This document shows, piece by piece, positions 17,905 to 25,610 of a stretch of DNA of 64,000 bases. The translations under genes and the position numbers were made by a program. Under the pieces are notes generated by a model. It had not been told where the DNA came from. It worked only from the letters and a program-made list of their open reading frames with translations, and ran no database searches. The stretch is from an uncultured Prevotella sp. GTDB lineage: Bacteria; Bacteroidota; Bacteroidia; Bacteroidales; Bacteroidaceae. The stretch covers positions 1 through 64,000 of the forward strand of contig USEC01000002.1 of NCBI GenBank assembly GCA_900553595.1. The letters are read 5' to 3'. Every line of letters begins with the position of its first letter. The stretch's first letter is position 1.

Positions 17905-18009
17905 TCTGATAAATGCATGTCTGTGACATGCTTTCGGCAGGCAGACTGATGGGTAATGATGGGATTCTTTCTCCCGACTCATGCCTGTTGCCGGCATGAC
18001 TAACATATA

Positions 18010-18058
18010 ACAACAGAGGCAAGTGTCCGAATATGGATGCTTGCCTCTGTTGTTTTTT
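18010..18058 (+). terminator. Terminator after gpmI
   Basis: ACAACAGAGGCAAG (18010-18023) pairs perfectly with its complement at 18040-18053, and a T-run extends to 18058. It lies between converging genes and ends gpmI transcription. Confidence 0.85.
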
Positions 18059-18135
18059 CCTCCTTATGTCAATCCTTTGGGAGATTTTGACGGATTGCCA
18101 ATGAACTTTTCGCGGCTCGCCCGGCCTCTTTTTCC

Positions 18136-19560
18136 TTATGCTTTCTGCTTCTTCAGAGTGAACTCGAAGCGCAGTCCGCCTTCGATATTGTTGTGTACGC
18201 TGATTTTTCCGCCGTGCAGTATTACGGCGTTCTTGACGATGGCAAGTCCCAATCCCGTGCCACCCATCTTGCGGCTGCGCCCTTTGTCCACACGGTAGAA
18301 GCGTTCGAAGAGCCGTGGCAGGTGCTCGGAGGGTACTCCCGTACCGTTGTCGCTGAACGTGAAATGCCATGAGTCGGCATCGCTTTCGGCTGTGAGGGTG
18401 ATGGTGGTGCATTCGCCGGCGTATGCAATTGCGTTGTCGGTGAGGTTGCGGAAGATGCTATATACAAGGCTATGGTTGCCTTTTATGTTTATTCCGTCGG
18501 GCAGCGACGAATGGAATGTCATGTTCTTCGCCTTCATCTGCAGGGCGGTCTCCTTCATTATGTTGCTCACAATGGCGTTGATGTCTATCGGTTCGAACGC
18601 TACCATTTCCGGTGCGTCGTCCATACGGTTGAGCGTTGATATGTCCTGCAGGAGCGAGGTGAGACGCTGGCTCTGTGCATAGCAGCGTTGCAGGAACTGC
18701 GCTTTGGTGGCGTTGTCGGTGTGAGGGTTTTCAAGTATCGTTTCGAGATAGCCCTGTATGCTTGCCACGGGAGTCTTCAGTTCGTGTGCGATGTTCTGTG
18801 TCAGCTGCCGTTTCAGTATGTCCTGTTCGCGGCGTGTGTTCTGCAGTCGTTTGTAGATCTTGATGATGCGCTCGGCGATTTCGCCCAGTTCGTCGTCGGG
18901 GAATCTTATGAGTTCTTCCGTTTCAAGCGATTCGTTGTGGTCGGCGCGGCTTGCGAATGTGCGCAGACGGTTGATGTTCTCGTCCAGGCGCCTTGTGAAT
19001 CGGTAGAGGATGATGGTGAGCAGTATGATTGATGTGAGTGCGAACCAGATGTAATGCTGGTCGGCACGGAGCGATTTCGACAGCGTGTTGTTGTATGGCA
19101 ATGCGCTGCGTATGATGAGGGAGTCGCGGCTGAAGTAGGTGGCGGAGTAGAAAAACTCGCTGTTAAGTGTCGCGCTGTTGCGGTCGACGACGGAGCCTGT
19201 GCCGTGGGTTAGGGCGTGGGCTATCTCCGGGCGGCTTGCGTGGTTGTTCATTCCGGAATATTCCTTGAGCCGGTTGTCGTACACTACCTTGCCGTCGGGT
19301 GTGATTATGGTCACGCGGAGGTTGGGCATATCGTGCTTGGCGACGTATGCGTTGAGCCACGCTTCGTCCACGGTGCCGTCCTCGCGGAGGCTTTCCTCAA
19401 GGTGGGCGTTGTAGTCCTGGAGTTTCATGTTGAGCGTGTCAATCTTGTATTGCTTCTCGCGTGCCTGCTGGAAGACGATGAATGCCACGGCAAACAGCAG
19501 GAATACGGCGAGCACACTGAAGTAGAGCTTGTTGCCAACGCTCATTCGTAGAGAGTTCAT
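18136..19560 (-). CDS. Sensor histidine kinase (PhoR-like)
   Basis: A 474-residue inner-membrane sensor that autophosphorylates and passes phosphate to the response regulator encoded just upstream. Transmembrane helices are at about 12-30 and 170-187 and enclose a 140-residue periplasmic sensor domain. HAMP-like and DHp segments follow, with the phospho-accepting His259 in QNIAHELKTP. The ATPase domain shows the N box (FRNLTDNAIAYA), G1 (FSDNGTGVP) and G2 (GGTGLGLAIV). It is co-directional with, and 74 bp downstream of, the regulator gene, so they form one operon. The signal sensed is not evident. Nearest relatives should be the PhoR/RprX-like kinases of Bacteroidales; I do not assign a specific symbol. 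Confidence 0.93.
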   Translation of the reverse strand: MNSLRMSVGNKLYFSVLAVFLLFAVAFIVFQQAREKQYKIDTLNMKLQDYNAHLEESLREDGTVDEAWLNAYVAKHDMPNLRVTIITPDGKVVYDNRLKEYSGMNNHASRPEIAHALTHGTGSVVDRNSATLNSEFFYSATYFSRDSLIIRSALPYNNTLSKSLRADQHYIWFALTSIILLTIILYRFTRRLDENINRLRTFASRADHNESLETEELIRFPDDELGEIAERIIKIYKRLQNTRREQDILKRQLTQNIAHELKTPVASIQGYLETILENPHTDNATKAQFLQRCYAQSQRLTSLLQDISTLNRMDDAPEMVAFEPIDINAIVSNIMKETALQMKAKNMTFHSSLPDGINIKGNHSLVYSIFRNLTDNAIAYAGECTTITLTAESDADSWHFTFSDNGTGVPSEHLPRLFERFYRVDKGRSRKMGGTGLGLAIVKNAVILHGGKISVHNNIEGGLRFEFTLKKQKA

Positions 19561-19634
19561 TTATTTTTTCATTGTGTCAATAGAAGGCAGGTTATGGCTT
19601 GTCACCGTTGTGGTGACGGGTGTCTGACGGTGGC

Positions 19635-20324
19635 TTATGCGTCGAAGTAGTAGCCGAATCCGAGGCGTGTTACGATGCACTTTGCGAAGCGTCCGATTTT
19701 CTTTCTGAGTCGGGTGATGTTCACATCCACGGTGCGGTCGAGCACGAGTACATCCTTGGGCCATACCCGTTCGATGAGTTCCTGGCGCGAGAACACACGC
19801 CCTTTCTCCTCCAACAGGAGGCGCAGCAGTTCGAACTCGGTCTTTGTGAACGGCACTTCCTCGCCGTCGATGCTCACTGTTTTCTTGTCGAGGTTCACTG
19901 TTATGCCCTGATAGCAGAGTGTCTGCGGCTCCTCGTCGTCCTCTTCCGTCTGTGTGCGGCGCAGTACGGCGCGTATTCTCACGAGCACTTCACGGATGGA
20001 GAAGGGCTTGGATATGTAGTCGTCGGCACCGAGGTTGAAGCCTGTTATGGTGTCGTTCTCCGTGTCGCGGGCCGTGAGGAAGATGATGGGGACGGTGCCT
20101 GTCGCGGCGTTCTCCTTCAGACGGCGTGCCATTGCGAATCCCGACATGCCTCCCATCATTACGTCAAGCAGCAGAAGGTCGTAGCTTGCGATGTCCATTG
20201 TCAGGGCTTCTTCTGCCGATGTGGCGGTATCTACGGTGTAACCCTCGGTTTCGAGGTTGAATTTCAGGATTTCAAGCAGGTCCTGCTCGTCGTCCACCAC
20301 AAGAATTCTGTAATTCTGTTTCAT
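19635..20324 (-). CDS. Two-component response regulator, OmpR/PhoB family
   Basis: A 229-residue DNA-binding regulator paired with the kinase downstream. The receiver domain (about 1-120) has the acidic pocket Asp11/Asp12, phospho-acceptor Asp54 in LLLDVMMGG, the LTARD switch segment and the conserved Lys in ADDYISKPFS. The C-terminal winged helix (about 130-229) shows FTKTEFELLRLL and the recognition-helix region VDVNITRLRKKIG. Length is typical. The RR-then-HK order with a short gap indicates an operon. The sequence resembles RprY/PhoB-like regulators of Bacteroides, but the target genes cannot be read here. Confidence 0.94.
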   Translation of the reverse strand: MKQNYRILVVDDEQDLLEILKFNLETEGYTVDTATSAEEALTMDIASYDLLLLDVMMGGMSGFAMARRLKENAATGTVPIIFLTARDTENDTITGFNLGADDYISKPFSIREVLVRIRAVLRRTQTEEDDEEPQTLCYQGITVNLDKKTVSIDGEEVPFTKTEFELLRLLLEEKGRVFSRQELIERVWPKDVLVLDRTVDVNITRLRKKIGRFAKCIVTRLGFGYYFDA

Positions 20325-20696
20325 TGCCTTGTCGTTGTTTTATCAAGTGCAAAATTACTTGTTCTTTTCTTCATAGGTGTTGCTTTCGCATTACAATTCG
20401 GTTACAACACTCTGTCGGCAAAACTACTCTTTTTCTGCTTATCAGCCAAATAAATGCATCGGAATCGTCGCATTTTTCTTTGACATGGCTGTGTCATGCC
20501 GCAAAGGTCCGTGTCTTGTGGTGCCCGGTCTCCTTTGTCCTGCCGTGTAATCACTTGTGGCTGGTTGTAGCTGTTTATCGCTTGTTTTCAGTATGTTAGC
20601 TGTGTTTTTACGGAATGGGTGCATCCTTGAAAACGTAGTGAATTTGCCTTCGCAAATCGCGGTGTGCGGGGTGCCTGCGGCCGGGCCGCTTTTGCT
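20325..20696. other. Gap between the regulator gene and the outer membrane receptor gene
   Basis: No gene is supported. A -7 box TAATTTTG for the response regulator gene is at 20350-20357 on the minus strand, 26 bp before its ATG. The remaining 300 bp include the 3' flank of the receptor gene, with no clear terminator. I see nothing else. Confidence 0.5.
20350..20357 (-). promoter_or_regulatory. -7 box TAATTTTG, two-component operon promoter
   Basis: Minus-strand TAATTTTG lies 26 bp upstream of the response regulator start codon and fits TAnnTTTG. Confidence 0.55.
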
Positions 20697-22760
20697 CTAA
20701 TGTTTTGTGCTTTGCCGCTTCATTATGCCGTTGTCGTTGTCTTGCAGACTGATTCGTCTTTCCGCCGTTTTATGCCTGTTCCCACGGCTCAACCGCCATG
20801 AAACGTTGAGCGTTATGCAGTTGGCGTTGGCTTTGGAATAGTCTGCTGTGCGCTTGTAGAGATTGCGGTTAAGCAGCTCGTTTTCGTATGTTTTGTAGTT
20901 GTTGTCAAACGGATTGGTCCATGTCAGCGACACTTGCCAGTCCTTGTAGCTGTAGGATGCCTGCAGGGCGGAGTAGGCTCCGTTGAAACCCTTGGTTTCT
21001 CCTTCCAGAAAGCGGCTGCCGTTGTCGAAATATCCGCGCAGCGTGAAGTTGCCGAGATAGGCTGTAATGCTTCCCGTGCAGAACCACGAGGTGTAGCAGT
21101 GTGTATAGTCGTTGCCGAAATTGAAGCATCTGAACAGGCCTCCGTTGGCGGCTATCTGAAGCTTTTCGGGCAGAATCCAACAACCGGCGTATGCCATTAC
21201 GTTCAATACGTCAATCTCTTTCTGGTTTGTCTGGGTGTAGATGAAGCGGTTGTCGTCGGTGCGTTCGTAGTGTGCCATGTTGGGTTTGAGGCACTGTTTG
21301 TAGTAGCCTTGGACGAAAGTCTGCCAGCGGTTGGTGTTGTACGACCACTGCAACTGGTGCTCCCTGTCGCGCGACGGTTTCAGGTCGGGGTTTCCCACCA
21401 TCCATTCCATGCTGTTTATGCGGATTGTTGCAGCGCTGGTCATGGCGATGAGGGAGGTGCGGTCGCACATCTGAAAGCTGTAGCCCAGTTGCATGCCGTT
21501 GTTGAAACCGTATGTGAGCGACACCTTCGGGCGTAGAGTCCAGAAGTCGTAGCTGTGCCCGTTCTGCGTGTAGTGTATGTAGCTTGCGCCGGTTCCCAGT
21601 GCGTATCGCAGTTGCCGGAGCGAGCCTTTTATTTCGCCGAAGGCATAGAGGGCGTTGTTGTTCATGGCGGTGAGTGCCGAGGCGTCGCCGTGATAGTCGT
21701 TCTTGGTGTGCTTGTAGCTGTAGTTCAAGCCTGCGGAGATGGTGAAAGGCTTCAGCCGGTTCTCGTAGATTACCTCGGAAAGAAGGGATGCCGACTTGCC
21801 GTCCACATCATATCTATAGGGCGTTCCCTCGTCGTAGAAGCTGCCCGTGTGGGTGGAAATGTATGTGCCTACGGCGTTGGCGGTGACCGACTGCCTTGGG
21901 GTGAACTGGCGGAAGAAGTAGAGGTCGAGCACAGGCGAACTGCCTTTGCTGTCGTCTCTTGTCGTGGCGTTGTAGCGGTGTGAACCGTCGGCGACTTCCT
22001 TGATGCTGTAATTGCCGGGCGTCTTGCTGAACGATTCGCTCAAGGACACCTGCAGAACGGTGGCGGTGGAGTCTGCCCAGTTGTAGGAAATCTTTGCGTT
22101 GTGGGCGAAAGCCTGTTGCAGCGACTCCACATCGTTGCGCTCAATGGTGTGTATGCTTCCGTCGTTCAGGGTGTAGTCGGCAGTCTGCATGTTTCTTGAG
22201 CCGCTCGTCCTGCTGCCGTTCAAGCCGTAGGACAGCGACCATTCGCTTCGTCCTTTGTTCCATTTTCCATAGGCCATGCCGTCGGCTTGCAGCGTGGTGA
22301 GTGCCGAAGTGAGGTCGGTGCCGACGGTGTAGCCGCTGTCGGTCCTGCGTGTGAGGATGTTGATGACATAGGCGATACCGTCGCCGTAGCGCACGCCGGG
22401 ATTGTCGATGAAGTCGATTCTCGTTATGCTCTTCGGGTCGAGCGATACCATTTCCTGCTTGTCGGCGATGATTCCGTTGATTCTTAGTTGTACGGTTCCC
22501 TTGTTGTCGATTGCTGAAACGGAGTGAGTGGCGTTGTCGATGCGGAGCTTCGGCAGTGCCAGTTTTTCAAGAATACCGTATCCGTTGCTTGAATTCTTCT
22601 TCTGCGTTTCGGTGGGATAGATTGTCATGCCGTCGGGTTTGTTCACCACTTTGGCAGCCTTTACGGTGACTTCATCAAGCACGACGGTTCTGTCCACATC
22701 CTGGGCGTAGGCGGGGAATGTGGAGAAGAGGATGAGAGAAAGAGCGATTGAATGTTTCAT
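20697..22760 (-). CDS. TonB-dependent-receptor-like outer membrane beta-barrel protein
   Basis: A 687-residue outer membrane protein. A signal peptide (MKHSIALSLILFSTFPAYAQ) is followed by a short plug domain (about 25-135: VLDEVTVKAAKVV, LRINGIIADK, ITRIDFIDNPGVRYG, YVINILTRR) and a long barrel of alternating strands. It lacks the carboxypeptidase-regulatory-like N-terminal domain found in SusC-type receptors, which points to the smaller OMP_b-brl_3 receptor family. I start at ATG 22760. The open frame extends upstream to 22994, but that part runs through the operator-like repeats and the end of the neighbouring gene and has no signal peptide. It lies 98 bp downstream of a membrane-bound regulator gene, a pairing that suggests dedicated control. 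The ligand is unknown. Confidence 0.85.
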   Translation of the reverse strand: MKHSIALSLILFSTFPAYAQDVDRTVVLDEVTVKAAKVVNKPDGMTIYPTETQKKNSSNGYGILEKLALPKLRIDNATHSVSAIDNKGTVQLRINGIIADKQEMVSLDPKSITRIDFIDNPGVRYGDGIAYVINILTRRTDSGYTVGTDLTSALTTLQADGMAYGKWNKGRSEWSLSYGLNGSRTSGSRNMQTADYTLNDGSIHTIERNDVESLQQAFAHNAKISYNWADSTATVLQVSLSESFSKTPGNYSIKEVADGSHRYNATTRDDSKGSSPVLDLYFFRQFTPRQSVTANAVGTYISTHTGSFYDEGTPYRYDVDGKSASLLSEVIYENRLKPFTISAGLNYSYKHTKNDYHGDASALTAMNNNALYAFGEIKGSLRQLRYALGTGASYIHYTQNGHSYDFWTLRPKVSLTYGFNNGMQLGYSFQMCDRTSLIAMTSAATIRINSMEWMVGNPDLKPSRDREHQLQWSYNTNRWQTFVQGYYKQCLKPNMAHYERTDDNRFIYTQTNQKEIDVLNVMAYAGCWILPEKLQIAANGGLFRCFNFGNDYTHCYTSWFCTGSITAYLGNFTLRGYFDNGSRFLEGETKGFNGAYSALQASYSYKDWQVSLTWTNPFDNNYKTYENELLNRNLYKRTADYSKANANCITLNVSWRLSRGNRHKTAERRISLQDNDNGIMKRQSTKH

Positions 22761-22784
22761 TATGCACCTTTTTTGATTGTGGTG

Positions 22785-22792
22785 CAAAGATA
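22785..22792 (-). promoter_or_regulatory. -7 box TATCTTTG, receptor gene promoter
   Basis: Minus-strand TATCTTTG lies 25 bp upstream of the receptor ATG. The TGTCAG direct repeats begin about 30 bp further upstream, where an activator would be expected to sit. Confidence 0.6.
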
Positions 22793-22822
22793 AACGGATG
22801 GCATGGAAATGCCGTCTGTACT

Positions 22823-22852
22823 GTCTGACATTTCCCTGACAATTGTCTGACA
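22823..22852 (-). promoter_or_regulatory. Triple TGTCAG direct repeat at 11-bp spacing, candidate operator
   Basis: On the minus strand TGTCAG occurs three times exactly 11 bp apart (plus-strand TGACA at 22826, 22837 and 22848). This matches the layout of OmpR/PhoB-type boxes, where a 7-bp site plus a 4-bp spacer repeats once per helical turn. It lies between the winged-helix regulator gene and the receptor gene, just upstream of the receptor's -7 box. Confidence 0.65.
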
Positions 22853-22858
22853 GTCGGC

Positions 22859-23560
22859 TTATTGCCTGGTTGTCAGTGTGTAGCTTCTGCCTCTGTCCGA
22901 TTCTATTTTCAGATTGCTGTTTGCTTCGATGATGGGTTTTATCCGTCGGATAAGGGTATAGAGCGTGTCGCTGGCATCGGGCTTCTTCGGCCAAAGCCTG
23001 TCACAGATGTCGTGTTTTGATAAAGAGTGTGTCTCCGAGGTCATAAACATTTCGAGTAAAGCGTGCTGCATGGGGGTGAGGTGTATCTGTCTGCCGGAGA
23101 TGGTGGCGAACCGCTCGCCGTTGAACACTATGCCTCCGTAGGCAAGACCTTGTGCAAGCAGTTCAGGCCGGTTCCTTTTCATGTACCAGAATGTGCCAAG
23201 CAGCCATAATATTCCCACGAAAAGCAGCGAACCGGAAGCCTTCTGGTCGGACAGACGGAATACCGTCATAAACCCACAGTTGGCTTCTGCCACAAGTTCC
23301 GTTTCAAGTCTGTTCTCCCGTCGTACTGTCCGTATGGATATGCCGGCAGTGTCTTTCAGTTCGGCAATGGTGAGATGGCTTCTGTAGCATTGTATGGTGT
23401 CGGCGGTGACGACATCGCTTGGCATGTTTTTCAGAGTCAGTTCCAGGGCGTTGCTGGCGTCCTTTGCTATCAGTTTTTCGGCATTGCGGTAACTGTTTAT
23501 GCCTGAACAAACGGCACAAAGCATGATGAAGCAGAAGATTATGAGCGGGAGTTTCTTCAT
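22859..23560 (-). CDS. Membrane-bound winged-helix transcriptional regulator (one-component, two TM)
   Basis: A 233-residue protein with a hydrophobic N-terminal helix (about 4-20), a periplasmic stretch (about 22-108), a second helix (about 109-126, SLLFVGILWLLGTFWYM) and a cytoplasmic OmpR/PhoB-type winged helix (about 143-233: LTPMQHALLEMF, HDICDRLWP, LYTLIRRIKPIIE, GRSYTL). There is no receiver or kinase domain, so it would sense outside the cytoplasm and act directly on DNA, like ToxR/CadC but with the DNA-binding domain at the C-terminus. It sits directly upstream of a TonB-type receptor gene, separated by pho-box-like repeats, so autoregulation or receptor control is likely (inference). 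Its signal is unknown. A -7 box is at 23638. Confidence 0.8.
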   Translation of the reverse strand: MKKLPLIIFCFIMLCAVCSGINSYRNAEKLIAKDASNALELTLKNMPSDVVTADTIQCYRSHLTIAELKDTAGISIRTVRRENRLETELVAEANCGFMTVFRLSDQKASGSLLFVGILWLLGTFWYMKRNRPELLAQGLAYGGIVFNGERFATISGRQIHLTPMQHALLEMFMTSETHSLSKHDICDRLWPKKPDASDTLYTLIRRIKPIIEANSNLKIESDRGRSYTLTTRQ

Positions 23561-23637
23561 AAGTATTGCTGGTTTGTGTTATGCTTTACTATCGGTTTTC
23601 GGCTGTACGGTGCTTGTCTTCCATCGGCCTGATGCTG

Positions 23638-23645
23638 CAAAGTTA
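23638..23645 (-). promoter_or_regulatory. -7 box TAACTTTG, regulator gene promoter
   Basis: Minus-strand TAACTTTG lies 78 bp upstream of the winged-helix regulator start codon. Confidence 0.5.
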
Positions 23646-23712
23646 TAGAATAAAAGTGTGCCGTGCAAGGAAATATGTGCGCCTTGAATGGCTTTTCCAC
23701 GTTTTTAACAAC

Positions 23713-23764
23713 AAAAAAAGCGATGTGCCGTAGTGGAAATCATCCATTTCGGCACACCGCTTTT
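23713..23764 (-). terminator. Terminator after nhaD
   Basis: AAAAGCG-TGTGCCG and its complement form a 15-bp stem with one mismatch (arms about 23716-23730 and 23750-23764). On the minus strand it is followed by a T-run, so it ends nhaD transcription. Confidence 0.8.
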
Positions 23765-23797
23765 ATTTATACGGTGTCATGAAGACAGCTCTTCTGT

Positions 23798-25165
23798 TTA
23801 GAAAACGAATGTGCGGAGAGCCCAGTAGCACACTATTCCGGCGAGGTAACCGATGAAGGCTATCCATGTGATGCGCTTCATGTACCAGCCGAAGGTGATT
23901 TTTTCGAGTCCCATAACCACTACACCTGCCGCGCTACCAATGATGAGCATGGAGCCGCCCACGCCTGCACAGTAGGCGAGAAGCTGCCAGAATATGCCAT
24001 CGACAGCCATGTCTCCGGTCGGCGCAACGGGGTACATGCCCATGCATCCTGCCACGAGCGGCACGTTATCGACAATGCTCGACAGCACACCGATGATACC
24101 TGTCACCATGTAGTGGTTGCCGTTGAACACATCGTTGAGTCCGCCTCCGAGAGCGGTGAGAACTCCTACTTCTGCCAGACATGACACAGCCATGAGAATT
24201 CCAAGGAAGAAGAGGATGGTGCTCATATCTACACGCGAGAGTATTTTGGTTACGCGCTTCTGCGTTCCTTCATTGTCGTGGCCGCGGTGCAAGTGGCGGT
24301 AGAACACTTCTGTTGTTGTCCACAGCAGGCCAAGCACGAGCAAAATGCCTACGAACGGGGGCAGACCGGTGATGCCTTTGAATACGGGTACGAACATAAG
24401 TCCGCCTACTCCGATTACGAACACCGCCTTACGCTGGTTGGCAGTGAAGTCGCCCAGCTCTGTATTCTGTGTGCCTGTGGCTTCAGGTATATCGAGTTCG
24501 CCCTTGAGCATGTACTGCATTATGAATGCAGGAATTATCATCGACACGAGTGATGGGATGATAAGCTCACTTATTACGCCCACTGCTGTGATGAGACCCT
24601 TGTTCCAAAGCATGATGGTGGTGACATCGCCGATGGGAGAGAAGGCTCCGCCAGAGTTGGCAGCGATTATCACGAGCGATGCGTATATCATGCGGTCGGC
24701 GTGCGAAGCGACGAGTTTTCGCAGAATCATAATCATCACAATGCTTGTGGTGAGGTTGTCGAGGATGGCTGAGAGGATGAATGTCATGAAGGCAATGCGC
24801 CACAGAAGTGCGCGTTTCGACTTCGTTTTCATCACGGAGCGTACCCAGTTGAAGCCTCCGTTCTGATCCACTATCTCTACGATTGTCATTGCTCCCATGA
24901 GGAAGAACAATGTTGTGGCGGTGTCGCCGAGGTGTTCCTGCATAATGAGTGTCACCTTTTCGTGAATGCTGCTGCCGTCGCCTATGGCGAAGTCGGGATG
25001 CATGAGCTGCAGGAACTGTGTGGGGTCAATCATGTAAAGAGTCCAGCATGCCACAAACATAAGTAAAGCTATGGCCGCTTTGTTCACTTTTGTCAAGCTT
25101 TCTGTGGCTATCAGTGCGTAGCCGATGACGAAGGCAATGACAATGATAAGAGTTAAAGTTGTCAT
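23798..25165 (-). CDS. nhaD: Sodium:proton antiporter NhaD
   Basis: A 455-residue inner-membrane antiporter of the NhaD family (ion transporter superfamily), expected to extrude sodium in exchange for protons. About twelve hydrophobic helices are visible. Family-typical blocks include FFLMGAMTIVEIVDQNGGF, ILSAILDNLTTSIVM, ANSGGAFSPIGDVTTIMLW and the C-terminal SSIVDNVPLVAG and GSAAGVVVMG. The two DNLT/DNVP segments are the inverted-repeat half-sites of this fold. Length is normal. The gene is monocistronic on the minus strand with a long leader (about 180 nt from the -7 box) that contains a direct repeat. No unusual residue was seen. Confidence 0.94.
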   Translation of the reverse strand: MTTLTLIIVIAFVIGYALIATESLTKVNKAAIALLMFVACWTLYMIDPTQFLQLMHPDFAIGDGSSIHEKVTLIMQEHLGDTATTLFFLMGAMTIVEIVDQNGGFNWVRSVMKTKSKRALLWRIAFMTFILSAILDNLTTSIVMIMILRKLVASHADRMIYASLVIIAANSGGAFSPIGDVTTIMLWNKGLITAVGVISELIIPSLVSMIIPAFIMQYMLKGELDIPEATGTQNTELGDFTANQRKAVFVIGVGGLMFVPVFKGITGLPPFVGILLVLGLLWTTTEVFYRHLHRGHDNEGTQKRVTKILSRVDMSTILFFLGILMAVSCLAEVGVLTALGGGLNDVFNGNHYMVTGIIGVLSSIVDNVPLVAGCMGMYPVAPTGDMAVDGIFWQLLAYCAGVGGSMLIIGSAAGVVVMGLEKITFGWYMKRITWIAFIGYLAGIVCYWALRTFVF

Positions 25166-25349
25166 GTTTTCTTTTAAGTTTTGTTTGATTATTTGATTTT
25201 TATTGTCTTTCTTAACAATTTCTCTTTGCTTACATTTTGCTATGTCTGCATGGCATTTTTGCTTATTTTTGTGGCTTTTGTTGTGTGGTATAAGCCGCTT
25301 TGCAGTGCCTTTTGCTTACATTTGCAGTGTTTTGCGAAATAAGAACATG

Positions 25350-25357
25350 CAAAAGTA
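25350..25357 (-). promoter_or_regulatory. -7 box TACTTTTG, nhaD promoter
   Basis: Minus-strand TACTTTTG predicts a leader of about 180 nt before the nhaD ATG. Confidence 0.55.
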
Positions 25358-25501
25358 GGCAAAATATATATATAAAAGAAATGTAGTTACTTAATAGATG
25401 TGAAAATTGTAGAAGCCTTTGTATTTGTGTCGTAAATGGGGGTTGAAAAGCGTGTGTGCCAAGTGTGCGGAGCCGGTGGAGGTGAGCCGGTGGAAGCAGG
25501 A

Positions 25502-25543
25502 AAGGGAGTTGATGGCAGCGTAATGCTTTCCATCAACTCCCTT
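25502..25543 (-). terminator. Hairpin terminator after the PurF-like gene
   Basis: AAGGGAGTTGATGG (25502-25515) pairs perfectly with its complement at 25530-25543. The minus-strand 3' side has only a short T-rich tail, so it is a stem-based terminator of moderate strength. Confidence 0.65.
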
Positions 25544-25610
25544 CCGGTATGTTTCCGTAATGTTTCTTGTCGTTGTCGGCCGCTGACGGGGTGTTGCCGG
25601 CGGTGTGGTG

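Larger units (their letters stand above)
25166..25610. other. Long nhaD leader and 3' flank of the PurF-like gene
   Basis: There is no gene. The nhaD leader contains two direct copies of TTTGCTTACATTT (plus strand 25225-25237 and 25311-25323) in a T-rich stretch. The 3' flank of the PurF-like gene has a perfect 14-bp stem at 25502-25543. Confidence 0.6.

Noticed and set aside
22761..22994. Upstream extension of the receptor gene frame
   Set aside because: It runs through the operator-like repeats and the end of the regulator gene; the signal peptide starts at 22760.
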